DNA of 64,000 nt from Azotobacter salinestris. Its GTDB lineage: Bacteria; Pseudomonadota; Gammaproteobacteria; Pseudomonadales; Pseudomonadaceae. Positions 29,907 through 38,451 of the stretch are shown in pieces. A model generated the notes under the pieces. The model worked only from the letters and a program-made list of their open reading frames with translations. It was not told where the DNA came from and did no database searches. Made by a program: the position numbers and the translations under genes. Where the stretch lies: the NCBI RefSeq assembly GCF_009363155.1, contig NZ_CP045302.1, forward strand, positions 385,001 through 449,000. Direction: 5' to 3'. Every line of letters begins with the position of its first letter. Positions within the stretch are counted from its first letter, which is position 1.

Positions 29907-30761
29907 TCAGCCCAGCTCGAAGGTGGTCACGCCATAGAGGCGGTCGAGTGCCAAGTCCGGCTCGGCGCCCGCATACATGCGGGCCGTCTCGAACACCACC
30001 TGCATGCCGTGGCGCTCGGCCAGCTCGACCGCCGCCCGGTTGACCTCCGGCACATCCAGATAGAACGGCTCCGCCGCTTCGATACCCTCGCGCAGTTCCA
30101 CCAGGAGCGCTTGCGCCAGCGCTGGCGTGTCGGCGAACAGGGGGCCGATCTTGTAGCCGGAGAAGCACTTGCGCCGGACGCCGTAACCGGCGAGACGGCC
30201 TGCCTGCAGGATGCCCAGCGCCCTGGCGTCGGGCTGGCCGATCCAGCGCTCGAGAAAGCGGGTCCGCGGCGCCGGGAAGAAAGCCCGGTCATAAGCCTCG
30301 ACCGCCGCGAAGGACAATGAGGTCAGGTCGACGAGCGCGTTCGGCTCCGCAGAAGCCCTGGCAGGCCCCCGCCCTTCGTAGCGCACATTGCGGTAGGCCA
30401 GCCTGAAACCGAGCCGCCGGTACTGCTCCTGCTGGGCGACCACGCCATCGAGCCCGATGTTGCGTCCGGCGAGATGGTCGGTCGCTGCCTTGAGAATCTG
30501 CGAGCCGTACCCCTTGCCACGGTATTCCGGCCGGACGATGTAAAGGCCGATGAAACCGAAGGAATCGCCATACCTGACCGCCGAAACCGTGGCGATCGGC
30601 TCGTCGTTCAACAGCCCGATCAGGAAGCCGTGCGGATCGGCCGCATGGAAGCACTCTGCATCGTGGATGCCCGGATTCCAGCCCTCATTGGCCGCCCACT
30701 CGATCGCCAGATCGACTTCGCTGCGGATCATGGTGCTGATTTCGTAGGTTTCCTGCTGCAT
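29907..30761 (-). CDS. GNAT family N-acetyltransferase (two-domain)
   Basis: This 284-residue protein has an N-terminal GNAT fold over about residues 10-140. The acetyl-CoA loop is RPEYRGKGYGSQIL and GLDGVVAQQEQYRRLGF follows. A second half of similar size (LERWIGQPDARALG...) resembles the C-terminal domain of YitH/HolE-type acetyltransferases. It would transfer an acetyl group to an amine; the acceptor is unknown. It is convergent with ybhN (34 bases apart) and monocistronic. Confidence 0.85.
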   Translation of the reverse strand: MQQETYEISTMIRSEVDLAIEWAANEGWNPGIHDAECFHAADPHGFLIGLLNDEPIATVSAVRYGDSFGFIGLYIVRPEYRGKGYGSQILKAATDHLAGRNIGLDGVVAQQEQYRRLGFRLAYRNVRYEGRGPARASAEPNALVDLTSLSFAAVEAYDRAFFPAPRTRFLERWIGQPDARALGILQAGRLAGYGVRRKCFSGYKIGPLFADTPALAQALLVELREGIEAAEPFYLDVPEVNRAAVELAERHGMQVVFETARMYAGAEPDLALDRLYGVTTFELG

Positions 30762-31656
30762 GCTTTTCCCCGAACAAACGACCGTAACCCGTTAAAGCGT
30801 AGTACAGGCACTATTCTCGACAGCCCCTGCGGCCCCGTCCTTAAGCCAGGACTCACCGGGCGGCCAAGCCAACGTCCTGGCTTTCCCTCTCCCTCCCACG
30901 CCCTCGCAAAGCAACAGTCCGCTCTACCCCTTTCTGATTACCTGGTTGGTTGGCTCGAGGCTTTCCCGAGGTGAAGACTTGCACCCCCATAGATTTCCGA
31001 TTTCAGGATTTATAACTGGAGCGGCAACCAGACGCCTGCCGCCGGGCGCAGCAATTCCATATCCGTTCGCTGGATCGGCCAATTGCCGCTCAGGAGATCG
31101 CCGGGTACTTGCAGCCAACCCGAGGGGAACTTGATCAACACACTCTTTCGAGCTGCGCCCGCCGGGCCTGAGGCTCAATGCGAACGCTGCGCTCCCCAAC
31201 ACAGCGGGCCGACGACGGAGCCTGACGCAATGCCAGCGTCCATCCCGCAAAAGCGAAATGCGGCAAGCATGGGAGTCGTCAGCAGGACAGTCGCGAATCG
31301 ACATGCAGCGGTCGGAAGATACAAAGCCGATCGCTTGCCCTTTCGCGCGGTCAGGAAAAGACGAGGTGGAGGTCAAAACGGTGCCGGAAACTCAGCACTA
31401 CCGCTATCCGTGGCTTCGCCATGGGGGCGGAGATTGCCGAGCGGCTCGCCAATGATGTATCCCTGCTCCAACCAGGCTGTCTCTAGCTGCTCAAAATAGT
31501 CGGGAACCACGCCACTTACCGCCAGACTCTGCCTTTACCCCTCCTATCCAGAGCCCTACGGCCAGAGTCTTGACGCCGGTCGACTACTGCAGGCAGGCGA
31601 AAGCCTTGCCGTGGTTGCATCAGTACACCGGCACCAGCCTACCTGCTTTTCTTTAA
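30762..31656. other. Gene-poor interval, possibly decayed
   Basis: About 0.9 kb with lower GC than the rest carries no gene I can recognise. Short open frames occur on both strands but none has a ribosome-binding site, a domain or codon use like the neighbours. Near 31380-31510 both strands read through 30-50 codons of protein-like composition (minus strand GVVPDYFEQLETAWLEQGY). This may be a worn fragment of a former gene, or chance. Confidence 0.4.
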
Positions 31657-31674
31657 AGACATACGGTCTATAAT
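31657..31674 (+). promoter_or_regulatory. acuI promoter -10 overlapped by AGAC-N5-GTCT operator
   Basis: AGAC-ATACG-GTCT at 31657-31669 runs into a consensus TATAAT at 31669-31674. The same half-sites recur at 31761-31775. A repressor bound here would cover the -10 box. No good -35 hexamer is seen. The half-sites resemble those I recall for the TetR-family electrophile sensor NemR (TAGAC/GTCTA), but no TetR gene is adjacent. Confidence 0.6.
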
Positions 31675-31760
31675 CCCGCGAGCCTGCAACGACGCCAGAG
31701 CGGCTGCGGGCCAAGGCCAGGCACGCACACGCGCGTCCCGGCCTGTTTTTCGACCCAGAA

Positions 31761-31775
31761 TAGACGATCGGTCTA
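31761..31775 (+). promoter_or_regulatory. Second TAGAC-N5-GTCTA operator
   Basis: TAGAC-GATCG-GTCTA is a perfect inverted repeat with 5-base arms and a 5-base spacer. It ends 4 bases before the GGAGG (31780-31784) of acuI. With the copy at 31657-31669 it frames the 5' untranslated region. Confidence 0.6.
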
Positions 31776-31790
31776 AAAAGGAGGCGATGC

Positions 31791-32777
31791 ATGTTCAAGG
31801 CGATCCTGATCGAAAAGGACGAAGAAGCGGGTTACCGCGCGCGGACCACCCAGCTGGACGAGGCGCAACTGCCCGAGGGCGATGTGACCATGCGGGTCGA
31901 CTACAGCACGCTGAACTACAAGGACGCGCTGGCCATCACCGGCAAGGGGCCGGTGGTGCGCAAGTTCCCGATGGTGCCGGGGATCGACCTGGCGGGGACG
32001 GTGGAGGCCAGCGACAACCCGGATTTCAAGGCCGGCGATGCGGTGCTGCTCAACGGCTGGGGTGTCGGCGAGAACCACTGGGGCGGACTGGCGCAGAAGG
32101 CGCGACTGGACAGCCGCTGGCTGATCCCCCTGCCCCACGGCTTCACGACGCGCCAGGCCATGGCCATCGGGACCGCCGGCTATACCGCGATGCTTTCGGT
32201 GCTGGCCCTGGAGCGCCACGGCGTGACGCCCGAACAGGGCGAGATCCTGGTCACCGGCGCCAACGGCGGGGTCGGCAGCGTCGCCATCGCCCTGCTCGCC
32301 CGCCTCGGCTACCGGGTGGTCGCCTCCACTGGCCGCCCGGATCAGGCCGATTACCTGAAGAAGCTCGGCGCCGCCGAGATCATCGACCGCAGCACGCTGT
32401 CCGAGCCCGGCCGGCCGCTGGCCAGGGAGCGCTGGGCCGGGGTGATCGACTCGCTGGGCAGCCATACCCTGGCCAACGCCTGCGCCGCGACCCGCTACGG
32501 CGGCACCGTCGCCGCCTGCGGCCTGGCCCAGGGCATGGACTTCCCGGCCACGGTGGCGCCCTTCATCCTGCGCGGCGTGACCCTGGCCGGCATCGACAGC
32601 GTGATGCGCCCCCGCGAGGAGCGCATCGCCGCCTGGGAACGCCTGGCCCGCGACCTGGACCTGGCGCTGCTGGACGAGATCACCCGCGAGATCGGCCTGG
32701 ACGAGGCCATTCCCGTGGCCGGCGAGCTGCTCGCCGGGAAGGTGCGCGGGCGGGTCGTGGTGGATGTGAACCGCTGA
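31791..32777 (+). CDS. acuI: AcuI-type NADPH-dependent acrylyl-CoA reductase (MDR oxidoreductase)
   Basis: This 328-residue zinc-free medium-chain reductase is of the YhdH/AcuI family. The N-terminal half has [19 protein letters not shown] and [16 protein letters not shown]. The nucleotide-binding segment is [18 protein letters not shown], and [18 protein letters not shown] is also typical. AcuI reduces acryloyl-CoA to propionyl-CoA and detoxifies reactive enoyl thioesters. GGAGG 6 bases before ATG 31791 sets the start. It is convergent with the LysR gene with only 4 bases between them. Confidence 0.88.
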   Translation: MFKAILIEKDEEAGYRARTTQLDEAQLPEGDVTMRVDYSTLNYKDALAITGKGPVVRKFPMVPGIDLAGTVEASDNPDFKAGDAVLLNGWGVGENHWGGLAQKARLDSRWLIPLPHGFTTRQAMAIGTAGYTAMLSVLALERHGVTPEQGEILVTGANGGVGSVAIALLARLGYRVVASTGRPDQADYLKKLGAAEIIDRSTLSEPGRPLARERWAGVIDSLGSHTLANACAATRYGGTVAACGLAQGMDFPATVAPFILRGVTLAGIDSVMRPREERIAAWERLARDLDLALLDEITREIGLDEAIPVAGELLAGKVRGRVVVDVNR

Positions 32778-32781
32778 GCGC

Positions 32782-33708
32782 TCAGGGCGCCTCGGCCAGC
32801 CGCCGCAGGCGCTCGCCCAGTTCCGCGAAACGGCTCCTGAGCAGGGCGTGGAACTGCTGGACCGCCGGCGAGAACTGCTTGCGGTGCGGACAGACCAGAT
32901 GCAGCGGCGCCGGCTCGCCCGGACAATCGCCGAGCAGCACCTCCAGACGCCCCGCCGCCACGTCCTCGCCCACATCCAGCCAGGATTTGTAGGCGATGCC
33001 GTGTCCGGCGATGGCCCAGCGGCGCACCACGTCGGCATCGTCGCTCAAGAGGCCGCCGCGAACCGCGATCACCCGCCGGTGCCCCTGCTCCTCGAATCCC
33101 CACTTATCGTGGGCCCGTCCGCCCAGCAGGTAGACCAGGCAGGCGTGCCCGGCCAACTCGTCGAGCGTCTGCGGCCGCCCGCTGCGCGCCAGGTAATCCG
33201 GTGCGGCCACCAGCACCCGGCGGTTGTCCGGCGCCAGCGGCAGGGCGATGAAGCTGGCGTCCTCCATGGGACCATAGCGAATCGCCACGTCGATGGGATC
33301 GCGGAAGATATCGGCGACCTGATCGGAGAGCAGCAGGCGCAGAGTCAGCCGCGGATGCTCGCGGCAGAACTTCGAAAGCCAGGGCAGCAGCAGGTTGCGC
33401 CCCAGATCGGAGGGCGCGCTGACCTGCAGCAGGCCCTGCAGGTCGGCCCGCTCCCGGTGCAGACGCTCGTGGCCTTCGCGCAGGGTCTCCAGTACCCGCT
33501 CGGCATAGGGCAGGTACTGCTCGCCTTCGGCGGTCAGCCGCAGGCTGCGCGTCGAGCGGGCGAACAGGCGGATGTCCAGGTGCCGCTCCAGACGCTTGAT
33601 TGCCGCGCTGACCTGTCCGGGCAGCAGGTCGACTTCCCGGGCCGCAGCGGAAAAGCTGCCGAGGGCGGCGGAGCGAATGAACAGGGTCAGATCCTCCAGG
33701 CGGATCAT
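32782..33708 (-). CDS. LysR family transcriptional regulator
   Basis: This 308-residue regulator has an N-terminal winged HTH (AALGSFSAAAREVDLLPGQVSAAIKRLE, given here by its start at about residue 13) and a C-terminal effector domain from about residue 90. LLQVSAPSDLGRNLLLPWL and DVAIRYGPMEDASFIALPL place it in the CrgA-like subgroup often linked to quinone or nitroreductase genes. ATG 33708 has GAGGAG 5 bases before it; a GTG six bases earlier is less likely. It is divergent from nfsB, which it probably controls. Confidence 0.92.
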   Translation of the reverse strand: MIRLEDLTLFIRSAALGSFSAAAREVDLLPGQVSAAIKRLERHLDIRLFARSTRSLRLTAEGEQYLPYAERVLETLREGHERLHRERADLQGLLQVSAPSDLGRNLLLPWLSKFCREHPRLTLRLLLSDQVADIFRDPIDVAIRYGPMEDASFIALPLAPDNRRVLVAAPDYLARSGRPQTLDELAGHACLVYLLGGRAHDKWGFEEQGHRRVIAVRGGLLSDDADVVRRWAIAGHGIAYKSWLDVGEDVAAGRLEVLLGDCPGEPAPLHLVCPHRKQFSPAVQQFHALLRSRFAELGERLRRLAEAP

Positions 33709-33727
33709 TTTCACTCCTCAAGTGAAA
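33709..33727. promoter_or_regulatory. Inverted repeat at the LysR gene start
   Basis: TTTCACT-N5-AGTGAAA is a perfect 7-base inverted repeat that overlaps the ribosome-binding site region of the LysR gene and lies about 130 bases before nfsB. Its place in the divergent intergenic region suggests an autoregulatory or nfsB-control site. A classical T-N11-A LysR box is not obvious. Confidence 0.4.
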
Positions 33728-33856
33728 GTGTTGGCTGATTTTGCTGCTTTTCATTGAAAGCTGCACAGCCGAACATCCACCCAGCCGCTCACCGCGCCCG
33801 AGGCGGGAACGGAGACAGCCGAGCACCTTGGGAAATCATCAACAGGAGAACGAACC

Positions 33857-34510
33857 TTGACTATCGCCAATGCCGCCAGGACCCGCTACACCACCAAGGC
33901 CTACGACCCCACCCGCAAGGTGCCCGAGAGCACCATGGAGGAGTTGCAGACCCTGCTGCGCTACAGCCCGTCCTCGGTGAACTCGCAGCCCTGGCACCAC
34001 ATCATCGCCGCCAGCGAGGAAGGCAAGGCCCGCATCGCCAAGGCGACCCAGGACGGCTACGCCTACAACGAGGCGAAGATCCTCAACGCCTCCCACGTCG
34101 TGGTGCTCTGCGCCCGTACCGATCTGGATGCGGCCCACCTCAAGGCCGTGCTCAACCAGGAAGACCTCGACGGCCGCTTCGCCAACCCGGAAGGCAAGGC
34201 CGGCCAGGGCAACGTGCGCAGCACCTACGTCAATCTGCACCGCTACGACCGCAAGGACCTGCAGCACTGGATGGAGAAGCAGGTCTACCTGGCCCTGGGA
34301 ACCCTGCTGCTCGGCGCCGCCGCTCTCGGCGTGGACGCCACGCCCATCGAGGGCTTCGACCTCCACAGGCTCGACGAGGAGCTGGGCCTGCGCGAGCGCG
34401 GCTTCACCAGTGTGGTGATCGTCAGCCTGGGCTATCGCAGCGACGACGACTTCAACGCCAGGCTGCCGAAGTCGCGTCTGCCGGCCGAGGACATCTTCAC
34501 CTTCCTGTAA
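33857..34510 (+). CDS. nfsB: Oxygen-insensitive NAD(P)H nitroreductase
   Basis: This 217-residue FMN enzyme has the NfsB length. ARTRYTTKAYDPTRKVPES at the N-terminus and SPSSVNSQPWHHIIA are the FMN-contact motifs. ATPIEGFDLHRLDEELGLRE and VVIVSLGYRSDDDFN are typical of the C-terminal part. It reduces nitroaromatics and quinones by two electrons. The start is a TTG at 33857 with AGGAG 8 bases before it; no ATG is available near the conserved N-terminus. The LysR gene upstream is divergent. Confidence 0.92.
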   Translation: MTIANAARTRYTTKAYDPTRKVPESTMEELQTLLRYSPSSVNSQPWHHIIAASEEGKARIAKATQDGYAYNEAKILNASHVVVLCARTDLDAAHLKAVLNQEDLDGRFANPEGKAGQGNVRSTYVNLHRYDRKDLQHWMEKQVYLALGTLLLGAAALGVDATPIEGFDLHRLDEELGLRERGFTSVVIVSLGYRSDDDFNARLPKSRLPAEDIFTFL

Positions 34511-34981
34511 CCGACCCAGTCGCCGTCCGCCGCGCGCCTGTCGGGCGCGGGGGGCGGCATGTCCGCCCCCGGATGCCGGCAATCCCGGTTCATCGATAAC
34601 AGCGCTACCTTGCAGCTCTCCCAGCGCTGCACGAAACTGCAGCAGCCGAGGCAGCGCATGCCCTATAGCCTCCCCGCCATCCGACGATGCCTGAGGCCCA
34701 TGGCCGGCGGGCGATCGCCCGTTACCTGACCGGCTCGACTATGCTCGAAGGATCAAAGGTCAGACCATGGGGTCGATCCCTTTCCCCGGTGCATGCCCGA
34801 GCCTTCGAAGCAACGGTGATCATCGTCGGCATGTTGCGCCCCCTCCTCCATAGCCAGAGCCTGGAAGACGGAAGCTCAGATGCAGAGCCTATCCCTCGAC
34901 TACCACTCGGGGGTGCTTGACCGCGAGAAACCGAACGGATCAAATCGCGAACAATTCTCATTGGGCAACAAGGAGCAGTTC
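34511..34981. other. Intergenic region, no gene recognised
   Basis: These 471 bases between nfsB and the repeat protein contain GC-rich imperfect hairpins just after nfsB (about 34520-34560) that might end its transcript. I see no supported gene. An AT-richer stretch (34930-34970) before the AAGGAG at 34970-34975 is the likely promoter zone of the next gene. Confidence 0.45.
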
Positions 34982-35878
34982 ATGAAGGCCCGAAGCGTAC
35001 TCGTTTCACTGCTGGCTGCCGGCATGGCAGTTGCCGATGTCTGCCTGGCTGCCGACGCCACGCAGAAAGCGCTGATCGAGATCGTCAAGCGACAGGGTTG
35101 GACCAAGGCCTGCCCACAGATCCAGCTCCAGATAGAGGCCCTTGAAGAGCCTCGGGACGTTTCCGGCAAGGACTGGCGCGACTATGTAGCGCTCAAGGGC
35201 TGGTGCCTGGTAGAGGCGCGCCGCGAAACCGAAGCCATCGACTTCCTCGAGGCCAGGCTGATCTCGGGCAATCGGGATCCTCGCCTGCTCGATATCCTGG
35301 GCACCAGCCAGTTTCGCAGCAGCCTGGACGCCGAGGCGATCGCCACCTTCGAGGAAGCCCTCGCGAAGGGCCTGCCCGAACAGGCCAGGCCGAACGTCTA
35401 CAGCAAACTGGCGACCGCCTACATGAGGCAGGCATCCGCTGGTGGCCGAGTAGCCGATCCGGATACCCTGGCCCAGGCCGAGCGCTATGCCAGGCTGGCC
35501 CTGGAAAGCGAAAGGGAACCGGCCCCCGCGGTCTACAGCCAGCTCGCCCATGTGAAGAGCGCCCAGCAGAAGCACGACGAGGCGATCGAACTGCTCAAGC
35601 TGGCGCTGGAGAAGAACGCCACCTACGAGGGCTGGCCCTCTCCCGGGCTGCGCAAGGTCATGGACGCGCAGTTCCTCATGAGCCTGGGCCAGGTGCATTA
35701 CTGGAAAGGAGAACAGGAGCGCGGGCGCACCCTGATGGATGCTGCGGTGGACGCGGCCCCCACGGAGTCCCAGAAAAGCGTGCTGGATATCATCCGTGAC
35801 AGCACCCTCAATCCGCGCCCTATGGGGCAGTTGCAGAAGGCTCTGCCGCCGTTCGTTCCGCTCGACAAGGACGCCTGA
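34982..35878 (+). CDS. Exported tetratricopeptide-like repeat protein
   Basis: This 298-residue protein starts with a signal peptide (MKARSVLVSLLAAGMAVADVCLA) and so is periplasmic or lipid-free secreted. The rest is alpha-helical with TPR-like spacing (LGTSQFRSSLDAEAIATFEEAL, SQLAHVKSAQQKHDEAIELLKLAL, LMSLGQVHYWKGEQERG). Two cysteines (in WTKACPQIQ and LKGWCLVEA) could form a disulfide. TPR proteins mediate protein contacts; the partner is unknown. AAGGAG lies before ATG 34982. It is convergent with kup. Confidence 0.75.
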   Translation: MKARSVLVSLLAAGMAVADVCLAADATQKALIEIVKRQGWTKACPQIQLQIEALEEPRDVSGKDWRDYVALKGWCLVEARRETEAIDFLEARLISGNRDPRLLDILGTSQFRSSLDAEAIATFEEALAKGLPEQARPNVYSKLATAYMRQASAGGRVADPDTLAQAERYARLALESEREPAPAVYSQLAHVKSAQQKHDEAIELLKLALEKNATYEGWPSPGLRKVMDAQFLMSLGQVHYWKGEQERGRTLMDAAVDAAPTESQKSVLDIIRDSTLNPRPMGQLQKALPPFVPLDKDA

Positions 35879-35926
35879 CCCTCTCTTGCAGGCGGCCCGC
35901 TCAACCGAACGCGGGCGAAGCCGCCA

Positions 35927-37822
35927 CTATATCTCCACCTGCGTCCCCAGCTCGATCACCCGATTCGCCGGCAGCTGGAAGTAGCGCATGCTGCTGTTGG
36001 CGTTCTTCTGCATGAACACGAACAGGGCCTCACGCCAGTAGGCCATGCCGATGCTCCTGATCGGGATGAGGGTTTCCCGGCTGAGGAAGTAGGTGGTGCG
36101 CATGGGGCTGAAATCGAGATCCTCGAGGTGGCTCAGACGCAGGGCGTCGGGAATGTCCGGCTCCTCCATGAAGCCGAAGTGCAGCACCACGCGGTAGAAG
36201 CCCTCGCCGTAGCCGTCGACCTGGAAACGGCGATCCTCGGGCACCCGCGGCGTGTCCTCGACGACCACCGTGAGCAGGACCACCCGCTCGTGCAGCACCT
36301 GATTGTGCAGCAGGTTGTGCAGTAGCGCATGGGGCACCACGTCGGTCCGCGCGGCGAGGAACACCGCGGTGCCCTGCACCCGGTGTGGCGGCTGCAGGCG
36401 CACGCTGTCGATGAAGGCCGGCAGCGACAAAGCCGTTTCCCCCAGGCGCTCGAAAAGATTTTCCTTGCCGCGCTTCCAGGTGGTCATCAGGGTGAACAGG
36501 CCGATCCCGGCGATCACCGGGAAGGCCCCGCCCTGGAGGATCTTCGGTACGTTGGCGACGAAGAACAGGCTGTCGACCAGCAGGAAGCCCAGCAGCACCG
36601 GGAGCGCCAGCCAGCGCGGCACCTTCCACAGCAGCAGCATGACCGCGGAAACCAGCAGCGTGTCGATGAGCATGGTGGTGGTCACCGCCACGCCGTAGGC
36701 AGAGGCCAGTGCCCCGGACGAGCCGAAGCCGAGCACCAGCAGCAGCACGCCAACCATCAGCGCCCAGTTGACTACGCCGATATAGATCTGCCCCTGCTCG
36801 GCGCTCGAGGTGTGCTGGATCTGCATGCGTGGTACGTAGCCCAGCTGGATCGCCTGGTGGCTGAGGGAGAAAGCCCCGGAGATCACCGCCTGGGAGGCGA
36901 TGATGGTGGCGAGGGTGGCCAGGCCGATCATCGGCAATCGCGCCCACTCGGGCGCCAGCAGGTAGAAGGGGTTGCGCGCCGCAGCAGGGTCGGCCAGCAA
37001 CAGCGCGCCCTGGCCGAAGTAGTTGAGCAGCAATCCGGGCAGCGCCAGGCCGAACCAGGCCTGGGCGATGGGCCGGCGGCCGAAGTGGCCCATGTCGGCA
37101 TAGAGCGCCTCGGCACCGGTCAGCGCCAGCACCACGGCTCCGAGGATGGCTATGCCGATGCCCGGATGGGCGATGAAGAAGTTCGCCGCCCACCAGGGAT
37201 TGAGCGCCTCCAGCACCTCGGGGCGATGGAGGATGCCATGGACGCCGAGCGCACCGAGTACGCAGAACCAGCTCACCATCACCGGTCCGAAGAAGATGCC
37301 GATGCGCGCGGTGCCGTGCCGCTGGATCAGGAACAGGCCGATCAGCAGTACGACCGTCACCGGCAGCACCCAGTGGCCGAGCGCCGGCAGTACCACCTCC
37401 AGGCCCTCGACGGCCGACAGCACGGAGATCGCCGGGGTAATCATGCTGTCGCCATAGAACAAGGCGGTGCCGAACAGCCCGAGCAGCACCAGCAGGCCAC
37501 CGAGCCGCGGGTAGGCGGCAGCGGCGCGGCGGGCCAGAGTGGTCAGCGCCATCACCCCGCCCTCCCCCTCGTTGTCGGCGCGCAGCATGAACAGCACGTA
37601 CTTCAGCGACACCACCCAGAGCAGCGACCAGAAGATCAGCGAGAGGATGCCCAGCACACCGTCATGGTTGGCCGGCACCCCGTACGGACCGGCGAACACT
37701 TCCCGCAGGGTGTACAGGGGACTGGTGCCGATGTCGCCGTAGACCACTCCGCTCACGGCGATCAGCAAGGCCAGCGAGGAAGCGCGTGAGGGATGGCTCG
37801 ACTGCAGGGCGACTACGCTCAT
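35927..37822 (-). CDS. kup: Low-affinity potassium transporter Kup
   Basis: This 631-residue inner-membrane K+/H+ symporter has the family start signature [20 protein letters not shown] at about residue 24, twelve hydrophobic helices over residues 20-440 and a soluble C-terminal domain. [10 protein letters not shown] and [20 protein letters not shown] are further Kup hallmarks. The start at 37822 (MSVVALQSS) has AGGAG 7 bases before it. The open frame continues upstream without homology. A broken KdpD-like fragment lies immediately upstream on the same strand. Confidence 0.95.
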   Translation of the reverse strand: MSVVALQSSHPSRASSLALLIAVSGVVYGDIGTSPLYTLREVFAGPYGVPANHDGVLGILSLIFWSLLWVVSLKYVLFMLRADNEGEGGVMALTTLARRAAAAYPRLGGLLVLLGLFGTALFYGDSMITPAISVLSAVEGLEVVLPALGHWVLPVTVVLLIGLFLIQRHGTARIGIFFGPVMVSWFCVLGALGVHGILHRPEVLEALNPWWAANFFIAHPGIGIAILGAVVLALTGAEALYADMGHFGRRPIAQAWFGLALPGLLLNYFGQGALLLADPAAARNPFYLLAPEWARLPMIGLATLATIIASQAVISGAFSLSHQAIQLGYVPRMQIQHTSSAEQGQIYIGVVNWALMVGVLLLVLGFGSSGALASAYGVAVTTTMLIDTLLVSAVMLLLWKVPRWLALPVLLGFLLVDSLFFVANVPKILQGGAFPVIAGIGLFTLMTTWKRGKENLFERLGETALSLPAFIDSVRLQPPHRVQGTAVFLAARTDVVPHALLHNLLHNQVLHERVVLLTVVVEDTPRVPEDRRFQVDGYGEGFYRVVLHFGFMEEPDIPDALRLSHLEDLDFSPMRTTYFLSRETLIPIRSIGMAYWREALFVFMQKNANSSMRYFQLPANRVIELGTQVEI

Positions 37823-38009
37823 GGATAGGCTCCTGGAAAAGGGCTGGCCGGGCCGCGTCCCCGGCAGCGCGGGGGAATGCTCGGGCAGGCGGGCGGCCTC
37901 GGGCCAGCGGCTGGCAGAGGGCGGCCGGCAGGACGGCGATGAGGGGCGCCGGGGTGTAGTCGAGTGGGCCGACCGAGCGCGCGCAGAGCGAACAGGAGAG
38001 CGGGATCCG

Positions 38010-38211
38010 CCTTCCTGGCGGCCAGTGCGTCGATCGCCACGCCCTGTCCCTGGCCAGCCGCTCCGCGGCGGCCTGCAGCATGGCGAGGGTCTTGCCCCAG
38101 CCCGGGCACTGCGGCGAGATAGATCCTGGGACGACCGCATCTTCCGCTGCGGATGGGCTCCGTCGCCGTCCGGGCAGCGACATCGCGGACTTCGTTCATG
38201 GTGTGGGTCAT
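38010..38211 (-). pseudogene. KdpD-type sensor N-terminal fragment, frameshifted
   Basis: On the minus strand from ATG 38211 the frame reads into [14 protein letters not shown], which matches the start of the KdpD N-terminal P-loop. The continuation [16 protein letters not shown] is in a different frame. Dropping one G from the four-G run at 38095-38098 joins them into a good KdpD Walker A region. A second frame change near 38045 leads to [14 protein letters not shown]. The remaining domains of KdpD (USP, membrane, kinase) are absent. Nothing functional is expected. The rest of the 485-base interval before kup shows no gene. Confidence 0.5.
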
Positions 38212-38307
38212 ATATAGGCAAGGGTAGATCGGATTGGCCGCCAGTATTGCCAGTCCGCCGACGCACTGCCGTAAAGAAGCCGTAACAACCTGCCGGAACG
38301 ATCCCGT

Positions 38308-38451
38308 TCAGCCCGCCATGCCGCGCCGCTGGCGCCGGCAACGCTCCGAGCAGTAGCGCACCTCGCCCCAGCAACGCGCCCACTTCCGGCGCCAGGCGAA
38401 CGGCAGGCCGCAGACCGGGCAGGTCTTTACCGGCAGTTCCGATTTCCTCAC
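38308..38451 (-). CDS. DUF2256 small zinc-finger-like protein
   Basis: This 47-residue basic protein has cysteine pairs CPVC (residues 11-14) and CSERC (34-38) around the invariant-looking [17 protein letters not shown] core. That is the DUF2256 pattern, probably a small zinc ribbon. The start is a GTG at 38451 whose last bases overlap the photolyase stop (GTGA), so it is translationally coupled. From general knowledge DUF2256 genes often accompany cryptochrome/photolyase genes. Role unknown. Confidence 0.85.
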   Translation of the reverse strand: MRKSELPVKTCPVCGLPFAWRRKWARCWGEVRYCSERCRRQRRGMAG

